Assembly (NCBI GenBank): GCA_021774205.1
Contig: JAJFJI010000365.1
Coordinates: 1 to 34,313 of the forward strand
DNA from: Nitrosomonas sp.
GTDB lineage: Bacteria > Pseudomonadota > Gammaproteobacteria > Burkholderiales > Nitrosomonadaceae
DNA length: 34,313 bases
Direction: 5' to 3'
In this document: piece by piece, positions 15,693 to 22,613 of the stretch
Layout of the letters: each line of letters opens with the position of its first letter
Position numbering within the stretch: position 1 is the first letter of the stretch
Position numbers and translations under genes: made by a program
The notes under the pieces: model-generated
The model's input: the letters and a program-made list of their open reading frames with translations, nothing else
The model's database searches: none
What the model was told of the DNA's origin: nothing

Positions 15693-17327
15693 TCAGAAAA
15701 TTATCTTGACGTTTTTTATTTCGTCATTTGCGATTGCCTTAATAACCGCAGAAGCTGGACCAAAGCCTAGAAATGGAATTTGCTTTATAAGTGACTCCCT
15801 GGCTTCAATTATTAATTTTTCACGAAGGGCTATATCATCGCGCTCAGCTGCTGGCCTTGACGCATGCATCTCACCTTTGTTTAAATGTTTATTTACGGGA
15901 GGTAGATGCTCAGTTCCTTTCTCGAATGTTTCTTGTTTTTTTGCTTCTTCAATTTTGACGTGTTCTTTTGCTTCAGCTTCTTGCCTTGCTAATTCTTCAG
16001 CCTTCTTTTCAGCGTCAATTTTCTTCTGTGTCTCTTCGGCAACCTTCTTTTTGTGATCTGAAATACGTGTTTCAACAAGCAACTTGAAATCGTCGTTGTT
16101 CTTAATGATTATTTGCTGAATGTCAGGGAATAACCATTCATGGTTGGTATCAACTAGAAACGCTATTTTTTCTCGAATATTTTTAGCTGCAGCATCTAAA
16201 TGGATCTTTACTTCTGCCAGGTATGTATCAACTGCGTTATGCAGGCTTGACAAGGTGCGTTTGTTTTTTGTGGACTGAATGAAATCACGTTTCATGCATA
16301 GCGAATCAGCAATAATATGAAACTTAACAAGTTTTATTTCGCAGGCTAGGTTGCCAACATGGTCTCTTGCTAGCTCATATGAATCATCGATAATCTTGTT
16401 TCTGATTGTTTCCTTCTGAGTCTTAACTAGTTTTTCCAATGCCAGGCGTTTAACTCTTAATGAATCTTTAATATGATCCATTGTTCGCATCAGATCATCG
16501 ATGCTTGATGTTTGCGCTATGGCAGCATCTTTAGCCAATTCGATTTTCTTTTCAGTATCAGCGCAAAATTTAACGGTTGATTCTGCATTGGCAAAATCTT
16601 CGTCAGTCTGCAGATTGGTTTTAATATTTGAGATAAACGTTTCAGCAGCTTTTTTAAACTGCGGTAGATTGCTTGTGGTAACTTCGCCTTTTATCTGAAT
16701 GGATAGGGCGGGTAGCTGCATGATTGCTTCTGCTTCTGGTTTCTCAGTTATCTCGCGCGGCTTGTATTCCTTTAAATCTTTCCTGAATTGCTGCCAACCT
16801 GTAATTATTCGATTGGCCCAGTCTGGATTTATGTAAACGGTGGTCTCTTCTCTGTTTGATTCTGTACCATCTGACACACCGAAGAACAATTCATGCGCGC
16901 CTGTAATCATCAAGATTTGTTGGCATTGAGGCATATATTCGTCAGGCACTATGCCATTACGAACACTTTCAGCTAACGCGTCATTCCATTGCTTGTGTTC
17001 CCAGGCGATAGATTCATCCAGCGTCAGGCCGTCGCAAGATGCTGATAAATCGCCATCAGAACAAGTAACCGGGTATAAATCTTCGCCTAGTTCTGCTTCC
17101 ATGATTGGCCTTGCTAATTCCTCTAATTCGTGACCATTCGCAAACAAAACATTTTCTACCCAGTCACTATATTCTTTAGCTATGCCGGTATGCTTCATTT
17201 TAAGAAGCTCATTTCTTGTAACTTTGCTGGACAACCCAAGCATCGCGGCAGCTTCGCTCGCGCCAAAATGATCTAGCCTGAATTGATCCCATTCAGGACT
17301 TCCTTGTGTTAAATTATGTATCTGCAT
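15693..17327 (-). CDS. YqaJ/lambda-type exonuclease with long C-terminal extension
   Basis: The 544-residue protein begins with a YqaJ viral recombinase domain (about 5-190). GASEAAAML is the N-terminal signature, and a PD-(D/E)XK site is seen as D99 (SCDG) and E110-x-K112 (AWEHKQ). Such enzymes chew 5' strands at double-strand ends and work with a Bet/RecT annealing protein, here encoded just upstream with a 14-bp overlap. The family core is about 200-330 residues. The rest here is helical and coiled-coil, including a segment rich in K, E and A (about 425-475, KKVAEETQKKIDAEKKAEEL), plus a C-terminal tail. Confidence 0.88.
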   Translation of the reverse strand: MQIHNLTQGSPEWDQFRLDHFGASEAAAMLGLSSKVTRNELLKMKHTGIAKEYSDWVENVLFANGHELEELARPIMEAELGEDLYPVTCSDGDLSASCDGLTLDESIAWEHKQWNDALAESVRNGIVPDEYMPQCQQILMITGAHELFFGVSDGTESNREETTVYINPDWANRIITGWQQFRKDLKEYKPREITEKPEAEAIMQLPALSIQIKGEVTTSNLPQFKKAAETFISNIKTNLQTDEDFANAESTVKFCADTEKKIELAKDAAIAQTSSIDDLMRTMDHIKDSLRVKRLALEKLVKTQKETIRNKIIDDSYELARDHVGNLACEIKLVKFHIIADSLCMKRDFIQSTKNKRTLSSLHNAVDTYLAEVKIHLDAAAKNIREKIAFLVDTNHEWLFPDIQQIIIKNNDDFKLLVETRISDHKKKVAEETQKKIDAEKKAEELARQEAEAKEHVKIEEAKKQETFEKGTEHLPPVNKHLNKGEMHASRPAAERDDIALREKLIIEARESLIKQIPFLGFGPASAVIKAIANDEIKNVKIIF

Positions 17328-18126
17328 GTTGGTTCTCCCATGACCTGATTTCTTCTTCTTGTGCTTCTGTTAACCGAGCTTTCGTGCATATAAAAGCGAT
17401 TAATTCATCAGCATTTTTCTTGCCTGACCTAACAATTGCTTCCCACTTTGAGCTGTTCCCGATGAATTTTTCATCGCTACACAATCCAACCTGTTTGATT
17501 TCTCTACTGGTTGGCGTGGGTGTTACGTCAATTTCCTTGCCTTCCATTTCGTCCGCCGTAGGTTGTGATCCTATTTCGGGGAATGCCTTACGCAATGCCT
17601 GCGCTTCTGCGCACTTTGCAATCTGTCCATAAGGACGTTTTAGCCACATTGCGTTAGGTGCAGTTGATTTGCTCTTCATTGCGTAGTTTTCTTTCCAAAA
17701 CTCAATTGAAGTAAATTCAGCAATGTCGCCATTAGCAAGCTGGCGTTTTACAGTTACTTTGCACCACTTTGGATAAGTTACTTTCACGCTGTCTAGTTTC
17801 TCTGTTACATCATCACCATATTCTGGCTCAGCAGCGCCAGCATAGCTGCCGGTGCGCGCTGCTTGTATTCTGTATAGGCCGATGCCTGGCATTACTACAT
17901 CACGCATGGCCTTAATGTCATAACCATTGGCATCTTTCTTACCTGTGGCGCAATACATCGGTACGATATGGACAGGCTTTTGCATTGGATCAAGGCCTGC
18001 AGCTTGGCAATATCCAAGCACCAATTTAATAGACTCGTCCTGTGCGCCGACATAAAGAGAACTTTTTAGTACATCAAACAACTCGTTCTCGCTGAGTGTG
18101 GTTTGTGGCAAATTATCGTTGTTCAT
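17314..18126 (-). CDS. bet: Bet/RecT-family single-strand annealing protein
   Basis: The 270-residue protein resembles lambda Bet throughout. Signatures are LVLGYCQAAGLDPMQKPVHI, GIGLYRIQAARTGSYAGAAEP, CKVTVKR, and WLKRPYGQIAKCAEAQALRK followed by AFPE. It binds single-stranded DNA left by the neighbouring exonuclease and anneals it to complementary strands for phage recombination and repair. Length is near that of lambda Bet (261). It overlaps the exonuclease gene downstream and a 59-aa gene upstream by 14 bp each. Confidence 0.92.
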   Translation of the reverse strand: MNNDNLPQTTLSENELFDVLKSSLYVGAQDESIKLVLGYCQAAGLDPMQKPVHIVPMYCATGKKDANGYDIKAMRDVVMPGIGLYRIQAARTGSYAGAAEPEYGDDVTEKLDSVKVTYPKWCKVTVKRQLANGDIAEFTSIEFWKENYAMKSKSTAPNAMWLKRPYGQIAKCAEAQALRKAFPEIGSQPTADEMEGKEIDVTPTPTSREIKQVGLCSDEKFIGNSSKWEAIVRSGKKNADELIAFICTKARLTEAQEEEIRSWENQHADT

Positions 18127-18292
18127 CTAACTCTCTCCAGTCGCTTATCCATTCAACAAAGCTTGTCGTGTTTTTTGTGGCTTCGCTGATTGCGTCTCGG
18201 CGATCATCAAAGTAGCAATTAACCACATCAACAAATATGAGCTCGTCGTCAGCTTCTCTAATACAGAGTCTGTATGCTGGTTTCCACATCAT
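18113..18292 (-). CDS. Hypothetical protein, 59 aa
   Basis: Reading from ATG at 18292 (a second ATG follows directly) gives MMWKPAYRLCIREADDELIF and on to SDWRELDEQR. No family is recognised. It begins 3 bp after the 109-aa gene stops and overlaps bet by 14 bp, a spacing that supports a translated gene in the leftward operon. Confidence 0.6.
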   Translation of the reverse strand: MMWKPAYRLCIREADDELIFVDVVNCYFDDRRDAISEATKNTTSFVEWISDWRELDEQR

Positions 18293-18294
18293 GG

Positions 18295-18624
18295 TTATGC
18301 CTTTATCTTGTTAGCGAAAAACTTGAATAGCGATAGAGCATCAACACGTTGCTGATAGGCTGTCTCGTAATTCTCAAGCCCATACTTCAATTCCATTGCG
18401 GTCATGCAAGCTTCCATGATTTCAACAGAAGTCGAATAGTCGTTAAACGCTTCTTCTTTCTCGTCGTTGTCAGGTAAATCTATTGCAGCGTCATTCAGCC
18501 ACTCTTTGATTAGGTGCATAATGTCTGTTGCGCCACTTGGGCCTACTTCATTGAGATAACGCTGCACCAAGACTTTTAGATCTGCCCAGTCTCTGTCGGC
18601 GGTTGATTGTGGTTGCACACTCAT
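18295..18624 (-). CDS. Hypothetical protein, 109 aa
   Basis: An acidic, helical, soluble protein (MSVQPQSTADRDWADLKVLV) with no motif I can assign. Its start overlaps the stop of the 53-aa gene upstream as ATGA, so the two are translationally coupled. Confidence 0.68.
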   Translation of the reverse strand: MSVQPQSTADRDWADLKVLVQRYLNEVGPSGATDIMHLIKEWLNDAAIDLPDNDEKEEAFNDYSTSVEIMEACMTAMELKYGLENYETAYQQRVDALSLFKFFANKIKA

Positions 18625-18782
18625 TTCACAGACTCCACTTTCAACAACCTTGGCACATCACCCTGAAGCACCTGCAACGCATTCAAAAGGGCATATGTTG
18701 ACGACTTGAAGCCTATTGCCGTGTATCTGTATGCCGGCTTGCCTTTTGTTGCTACCGTGATTCTGTATTTAAGGTTTTTCAT
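18621..18782 (-). CDS. Hypothetical protein, 53 aa
   Basis: A short basic product starting MKNLKYRITVATKGKPAYRY and continuing with TAIGFKSSTYALLNALQVL. The strand pattern and small size fit phage early genes that sit near bet, but I cannot name it. It stops inside the start codon of the 109-aa gene (ATGA). Confidence 0.6.
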   Translation of the reverse strand: MKNLKYRITVATKGKPAYRYTAIGFKSSTYALLNALQVLQGDVPRLLKVESVK

Positions 18783-18794
18783 GGGTTTGTCCTG

Positions 18795-19301
18795 TTACTG
18801 ATTCGAGTACATCTGATCCAGCATCATCTTGCCTTCGAGAATGCCCACGCCGCGCTCAAACTCAAATTCTGGCAATTCTTCGTGGTGGCCGATCAATCTA
18901 AATGAGTGAGTGGTGGTCATGCGCCAGGCTGGATCAGTAAAGAAAAGATTCAATGGCTCGCCACTTCTCGGTGTGCGATTAAGGATATGGACGGTTGTTT
19001 CATTCTCTTGCTCGTCTACCACGTCAACCCATAGTCCTTCTTCATCCAGCGCGAGTAACTTGAATGACTCGACTATCTGCACTTGCTCATTTGTGCGCTC
19101 GTCAACCATGAGTCCTTTTAATTCGTATTCGTCATTCACGACTTTCATAACGCCGCCAATGAGTATGTGATCGTCAAGAGCGGTATCGAATACTTTGTGC
19201 TCGTCGGTGATAATCGTGCGCTGCAAAATCCAGGTGGATGAGAAATCGGCGTATGCGGTTGTTGCGGTGAAAAATAGGATTGCTGCGATTAGGGTTTTCA
19301 T
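18795..19301 (-). CDS. Exported hypothetical protein, first gene after PL
   Basis: The 168-residue product has a clear signal peptide (MKTLIAAILFFTATTAYA, cleavage after about residue 18) and a beta-rich acidic mature part. It starts at ATG 19301 with GGAGAAACCC before it, about 25 bp after the predicted PL start point, so it would be the first and most strongly made leftward protein. No family recognised. Position and export would fit modification of the cell envelope or exclusion of other phages, which is inference only. Confidence 0.75.
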   Translation of the reverse strand: MKTLIAAILFFTATTAYADFSSTWILQRTIITDEHKVFDTALDDHILIGGVMKVVNDEYELKGLMVDERTNEQVQIVESFKLLALDEEGLWVDVVDEQENETTVHILNRTPRSGEPLNLFFTDPAWRMTTTHSFRLIGHHEELPEFEFERGVGILEGKMMLDQMYSNQ

Positions 19302-19334
19302 GGGTTTCTCCTGGTGGTTTTTGAAGATGAAAGA

Positions 19335-19376
19335 AGTTTAACAAATACTAAACCATGAGTCAAGCGTTCACTAAAC
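19335..19376 (-). promoter_or_regulatory. Leftward early promoter PL with two operators
   Basis: On the minus strand TTGACT (19358-19363) and TAAACT (19335-19340) are exactly 17 bp apart. Two 18-bp near-palindromes cover the promoter: GTTTAACAAATACTAAAC (19336-19353) over spacer and -10, and GTCAAGCGTTCACTAAAC (19359-19376) over the -35. Each matches one operator in front of the Cro-like gene at 16 of 18 positions, and the hexamers are identical to PR, so both promoters should answer to the same repressor. Confidence 0.82.
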
Positions 19377-19415
19377 TTTTTTAAAAGAAAACTGCTACAA
19401 TCCAGATTCGGGACG

Positions 19416-19438
19416 AAAAAAAACCGCCGGGTGGCGGT
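19416..19438 (-). terminator. Rho-independent terminator, second of a pair
   Basis: The stem ACCGCC/GGCGGT (19423-19438) with a 4-nt loop is followed on the minus strand by eight T residues. It ends leftward transcription from the DUF2335 module before PL. Confidence 0.85.
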
Positions 19439-19472
19439 GATTGGAGGGTGTTAGGTGTTAAGGGAGGGCAAT

Positions 19473-19503
19473 AAAAAACCCGCTCTAGTGTTCTAGGCGG
19501 GTT
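19473..19503 (-). terminator. Rho-independent terminator, first of a pair
   Basis: On the minus strand AACCCGC pairs with GCGGGTT (19497-19503 with 19477-19483), enclosing an inner CTAG-AACA-CTAG hairpin, and a T run follows. It lies 27 bp after the 61-aa gene. Together with the next terminator it isolates the lysogenic block from the early operon. Confidence 0.87.
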
Positions 19504-19529
19504 AGATATATTTTGTAATTAGTTTATTA

Positions 19530-19715
19530 TTATGCTGCTTTTTGATCTAAAACAGTACGTGATTTTATTGAAAATAATTCATTCACCAAATCTTTTCCTA
19601 ATCTATTTGCGCTATCTGCTATCGCTCGATCAATGGCAGCATTGATTTCCGTTTTTTGTGTTTCGTATGCCGCGTAAAACGGCGAAGACATAGGTAGCTC
19701 CGTAATCATGTTCAT
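19530..19715 (-). CDS. Hypothetical protein, 61 aa
   Basis: The start at 19715 follows a strong GGAGGG ribosome site. The product is helical (KTEINAAIDRAIADSANRLG) and not recognised. It is the last gene of the module ended by the tandem terminators, 34 bp after the DUF2335 gene, so it is probably expressed in the lysogen. Confidence 0.65.
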   Translation of the reverse strand: MNMITELPMSSPFYAAYETQKTEINAAIDRAIADSANRLGKDLVNELFSIKSRTVLDQKAA

Positions 19716-19749
19716 TTTACCCTCCGTGAATTAATAAATAGATGGTTAG

Positions 19750-20229
19750 TTACTTGTCTTTCTTGTTTTGTAGGAATCCGGTTATAGTGCCAGCTAATGT
19801 TGAAGCTAGTAATGTACCCGCTAGTATGTCTTTATCTATCCATGCAAAGAAAGCTGACAACACGAAGCCAAAAATAATCAACGTCCATGCCATCCAATGT
19901 ACACGTCTGTTATCTTGCACTTGAGCCTCTAGTGCGCGTATTTGTATATCACGTGCGTGCGTAGAGTCTTCTTCAAAAACACGCAGTATTCGTTCTGGGG
20001 CATCAGGTATGATTTCGCCGTATTTACGGAATATTTCCGGGGGCGGGAGAGGACCTTCGAATTGTGTGTGATTTACCAGCGCTTGCGTGCGTTTTTCAAC
20101 TGATAACTCAGTTGTATCTGTTGGCTCTGCAATTCTTGATAAAGCATTGCTCGAAGTTTTTGATACTTCAGGTGGTGAGTTAGCCTTCTGTAATTTCGTG
20201 CTGTTTTTCTTGTTTCTTTGTCGCCTCAT
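19750..20229 (-). CDS. DUF2335 membrane protein
   Basis: The 159-residue product matches my picture of DUF2335 proteins: a variable, charged N-terminus, the segment GPLPPPEIFRKYGEIIPDAP, an amphipathic helix (HARDIQIRALEAQVQDNRRV), and two transmembrane segments at the end (about 113-130 and 133-152). DUF2335 members are common in prophages and their role is not established. It overlaps the upstream 74-aa gene by 50 bp. Placement behind a constitutive-looking promoter suggests expression in the lysogen. Confidence 0.82.
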   Translation of the reverse strand: MRRQRNKKNSTKLQKANSPPEVSKTSSNALSRIAEPTDTTELSVEKRTQALVNHTQFEGPLPPPEIFRKYGEIIPDAPERILRVFEEDSTHARDIQIRALEAQVQDNRRVHWMAWTLIIFGFVLSAFFAWIDKDILAGTLLASTLAGTITGFLQNKKDK

Positions 20230-20404
20230 GTCCCACCTTTTTTATGGCTACATTAAGCCTATTGCCAAGATTTCTCCAGTTATCACGCATCACTATGGCA
20301 GGATCTTTGTGAGTAACGAACTTGCTATAATCATTTGAACTTAACGAATATATTTCTGGGATCGCGGCGATTACTCTACGTATTGATTTTCGTTTCAGTT
20401 TCAT
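20180..20404 (-). CDS. Hypothetical protein upstream of DUF2335, 74 aa
   Basis: A basic protein (MKLKRKSIRRVIAAIPEIYS ... MRDNWRNLGNRLNVAIKKVG). The MRDNWRNLGNRLNVAI part reads like short phage proteins that often precede DUF2335 genes, from memory only. The start follows GGAG with 8-bp spacing. The long overlap with the DUF2335 frame suggests translational coupling. Confidence 0.65.
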   Translation of the reverse strand: MKLKRKSIRRVIAAIPEIYSLSSNDYSKFVTHKDPAIVMRDNWRNLGNRLNVAIKKVGHEATKKQEKQHEITEG

Positions 20405-20541
20405 TGTAATATCTCCATTCTCCTTTTGACCAATTGAATTTATTATTATTATCGTAATATCTATTGGATTATTGAATTTATTAGACGTTCAATAACTACC
20501 TGGCATTATTTATAGCAATTATTTTGTTAATTTAGACTAAG

Positions 20542-20570
20542 AATATAAGCCTATTCCAGTTCGATTTCAA
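20542..20570 (-). promoter_or_regulatory. Promoter of the DUF2335 module
   Basis: On the minus strand TTGAAA (20570-20565) and TATATT (20547-20542) are 17 bp apart, about 140 bp upstream of the 74-aa gene. No operator of the PL/PR type lies here, so transcription could continue in the lysogen. Confidence 0.6.
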
Positions 20571-20650
20571 TCGTTTTGTGCTATGAGGTGTGATTTTTGT
20601 CACTTGCCAGGTGTAAGTAAACTTTGGTGCCGCCGAGTTTATTGCTTATG

Positions 20651-21196
20651 CTAACAAGTAAAATCTTCGCCTGAGTCTATCCAGGTGAATGGTTGATTCA
20701 AATCAAACCAAGATGGAAACCTGGTTAATGTTCCTGTTTTTATTACACCAGTTGGGATCGTACCGCCATCAAATCCGTCGTCACCTGTCCATAAAGCTCC
20801 CGGCGCACTTGGGAATTTGGTAGCCTCAGTAGATTTACTGCCCTGTACTAGAGCTACGCTAGACACGCGGAAACTCGACACATTCGTCATCCCTGTTATG
20901 CTTACATTTATCTTATGTGTAGACGGTAACACGGTAATCTCATACGTGAGACTATCAAAGTCATTCCCGTTAAAGCTCCAATTGCAATTACGACTGTTAT
21001 TCTCAATTGGGTCAATTGAAGAGCTACCGATACTTATTACTTGACCAACAGTTACAACCACATCAGTATAAGTAACGCCTTCAACCGTTATGGTCGGGAT
21101 CGTCAGTAAATTTGTTGCTGGGTCATAAGTGTCAGCGTAAACCGAAGCTGATGTAATTAATGCGATCGCTGCAACTAAGTTTATAGCTCTTTTCAT
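20651..21196 (-). CDS. Exported protein downstream of the repressor
   Basis: The 181-residue product has a signal peptide (MKRAINLVAAIALITSASVYA) and a beta-rich mature domain with little charge; two cysteines (in SRNCNW and the C-terminal residue of DFTC) could pair. The start at 21196 has GGGCGGGA upstream and is better than a GTG at 21250. It lies directly behind the repressor on the same strand, so it should be made in the lysogen. No family recognised; surface change or superinfection exclusion are plausible roles. Confidence 0.75.
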   Translation of the reverse strand: MKRAINLVAAIALITSASVYADTYDPATNLLTIPTITVEGVTYTDVVVTVGQVISIGSSSIDPIENNSRNCNWSFNGNDFDSLTYEITVLPSTHKINVSITGMTNVSSFRVSSVALVQGSKSTEATKFPSAPGALWTGDDGFDGGTIPTGVIKTGTLTRFPSWFDLNQPFTWIDSGEDFTC

Positions 21197-21246
21197 TTTT
21201 CCCGCCCTAAGTTGATTTACATCTACAAAACTCGGCCGTACAGCTA

Positions 21247-21645
21247 TCACTTATCTGAATAATGTTGCTCTTCTTCGTGTTCTTTGTCTCGTTCTTTGTC
21301 TCGTTCTTTCTTTCGGTTTTTTTGCCCTGTTTTGGCGGACAGTTCATTAGCCACATCAAGGAGTCTTTTTGCTTGGGGTCTATTCTCCTTTGGTATTTGT
21401 TGAAGCATTTTTATTAACGCGACAAGTTCTTTGTCTGATGCATCAATATTAAGATCATGAATGCTTAAATTATCTAAATAGCCATCTCCCATTTCGTAAT
21501 CATTTTCAATACGGCGTGCGGCTTTTTCTCCGAAGGAAGCTTTTCCATTAATCAGTTGTGAAATGTAACTCTTCTCAGATTCAGGAATTTTCTTGCCATC
21601 GAACCATTTTTTTAGCTGTGACCTTCTTATTTTTACAATATCCAT
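21247..21645 (-). CDS. Phage repressor (CI-like, HTH)
   Basis: I place the start at ATG 21645 (MDIVKIRRSQLKKWFDGKKI), giving 132 residues. The open frame continues to 21747, but the upstream part would cover the operators. The N-terminal HTH-like region (about 5-55) contains SEKSYISQLINGKASFGEKA then ARRIE, as in Cro/CI-type domains. The C-terminus is helical and highly charged (KERDKERDKEHEEEQ); no LexA-type peptidase with Ser/Lys dyad is seen, so induction by RecA cleavage is unlikely. It is divergent from the Cro-like gene. Confidence 0.8.
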   Translation of the reverse strand: MDIVKIRRSQLKKWFDGKKIPESEKSYISQLINGKASFGEKAARRIENDYEMGDGYLDNLSIHDLNIDASDKELVALIKMLQQIPKENRPQAKRLLDVANELSAKTGQKNRKKERDKERDKEHEEEQHYSDK

Positions 21646-21656
21646 TCTCCAAGTTT

Positions 21657-21713
21657 GATTAACAAATGCTAAACAAGCAAACACTTGACTTTGGGTTAAG
21701 TGTTCACTAAACT
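21657..21713 (+). promoter_or_regulatory. Rightward early promoter PR with operators
   Basis: TTGACT (21685-21690) and TAAACT (21708-21713), 17 bp apart, drive the Cro-like gene at 21747. Operators are GATTAACAAATGCTAAAC (21657-21674) and GTTAAGTGTTCACTAAAC (21695-21712), the second across spacer and -10. A further half-site, AACACTTGAC (21680-21689), lies between them and could be part of a weaker third operator. The repressor promoter must lie in the same 100-bp gap on the other strand; it is not obvious, as expected if it needs activation. Confidence 0.82.
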
Positions 21714-21746
21714 GTGTTTGTATCTTAGCCATAACAATAATTTCCA

Positions 21747-21995
21747 ATGAATCTTAAAGAATATTTTACAAACAAAGAACGTGGAGAGCATTCTCGTTTA
21801 GCAAACGATATAGGTATATCACTCTCTCATTTGTCACAAATGATCGTTGGAAGCACGGCAATATCAAATATCAGGTGTGTGCAAATCGAACAAGCAACAA
21901 ATGGCCAAGTAACCCGTAAAGACCTACGCCCGGACGACTGGCACTTAATCTGGCCGGAACTAGCACAACAAAACAAATCCGAAAAGGTCGCCTAA
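21747..21995 (+). CDS. Cro/YdaS-like repressor
   Basis: The 82-residue protein has an HTH in RLANDIGISLSHLSQMIVGS followed by AISNIRCVQIEQATNGQVTR and RPDDWHLIWPEL, a pattern shared with YdaS-type Cro-like regulators. As first gene from PR, opposite the repressor, it should play the Cro role and bind the same operators to favour lytic growth. Confidence 0.88.
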   Translation: MNLKEYFTNKERGEHSRLANDIGISLSHLSQMIVGSTAISNIRCVQIEQATNGQVTRKDLRPDDWHLIWPELAQQNKSEKVA

Positions 21996-22055
21996 ATGAA
22001 TGAAAACAGCTTTTTCAATATAGACAGCTTACCAACACACGTATATGGCCCATGA
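21996..22055 (+). CDS. Possible 19-aa leader peptide after the Cro-like gene
   Basis: ATG directly follows the TAA of the Cro-like gene and the frame reads MNENSFFNIDSLPTHVYGP. The adjacency allows coupled translation but the length is too small for confidence. Confidence 0.25.
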   Translation: MNENSFFNIDSLPTHVYGP

Positions 22056-22236
22056 GTACCAATTTAGTACTAATCAACTAGAAAAAAACCTAGTACATGT
22101 CAACTAATTTAAGAATCTATTGCCCTCCCACAATGAGCGATAGGTATACCGTGCAGCCAAGCCTACTAGACCGGGCACAGACGCTTAGAGCGTCGGCGGA
22201 TTGGCGCTATGTTTCATTATTTTTTCCTTTTGTTTG

Positions 22237-22282
22237 TTCGCCCGTCCTTCACCGTTTGCGCGGAGTTGGGCGGGATTTTTTT
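22237..22282 (+). terminator. Terminator or attenuator in the rightward leader
   Basis: CGCCC (22239-22243) pairs with GGGCG (22268-22272), extended by G-U pairs, enclosing a small CCG/CGG stem, and is followed by ATTTTTTT (22275-22282). Its place after the Cro-like gene corresponds to tR1 in lambda, so rightward genes may depend on read-through or antitermination. Confidence 0.5.
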
Positions 22283-22343
22283 GGGTAAAGTGAAAAAAAT
22301 AGAAACCATATTGGTGGAAGCGCTTGGGTTACTCACAAGCTAT

Positions 22344-22448
22344 TTACTTGCAAGGCTTCCTTGGTTTGCGCCGTTTGTGGTCCTTGACCGGTACAGTCTT
22401 AGGGCCACGAGGCGGCGTTTTACAAGGTTCACATGGTTTATTAGCCAT
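22344..22448 (-). CDS. Possible 34-aa Pro/Cys/Lys-rich peptide, antisense to the leader
   Basis: On the minus strand an ATG at 22448 follows AAGGAATAATC and opens a frame starting MANKPCEPCKTPPRGPKTVP and ending RKPCK. Three Cys and many Lys and Pro give it a peptide-like composition that random frames rarely show. It would be transcribed against PR. No homologue is known to me. Confidence 0.3.
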   Translation of the reverse strand: MANKPCEPCKTPPRGPKTVPVKDHKRRKPRKPCK

Positions 22449-22613
22449 GATTATTCCTTAATAAGTCAGCAGGTTGAGCCTGCTTCTCTGAGGGTCCCGA
22501 TGACCTTCGCCTTCTATCAAAGGTTTTTTGGGATCAGAAAAACTTACAAGGAATTGCCAAGCGCCTCCATCAATATGATTTCGGCTGAATTATGAAACAC
22601 ATTAGTCTTTTTT

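Larger units (their letters stand above)
22056..22613 (+). other. Structured, gene-poor leader between the Cro-like and methyltransferase genes
   Basis: About 560 bases without a convincing gene. It holds several hairpins: GACGCT-TAG-AGCGTC (22180-22194), a terminator-like stem (22237-22274) with a T run, GCTTG/CAAGC (22322-22340) and AGCAGG-TTGAG-CCTGCT (22468-22484). Two overlapping plus-strand frames (22097-22288 and 22209-22595) have atypical composition and no domain. The layout resembles leaders of P4-type elements, where small frames overlap a structured immunity RNA; this comparison is from memory. Confidence 0.45.

Noticed and set aside
21646-21747. Upstream extension of the repressor start
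   Set aside because: It would place the operators and the PR promoter inside the repressor coding region; ATG 21645 leaves a normal divergent control region.
22097-22288. 63-codon frame in the rightward leader
   Set aside because: Covers hairpins and a terminator-like stem, composition is odd and no domain is visible. Listed only as part of the leader.
22209-22595. 128-codon frame in the rightward leader
   Set aside because: Rich in aromatic and hydrophobic residues without domain or ribosome site, overlapping the terminator-like hairpin and another frame. Not accepted as a gene.
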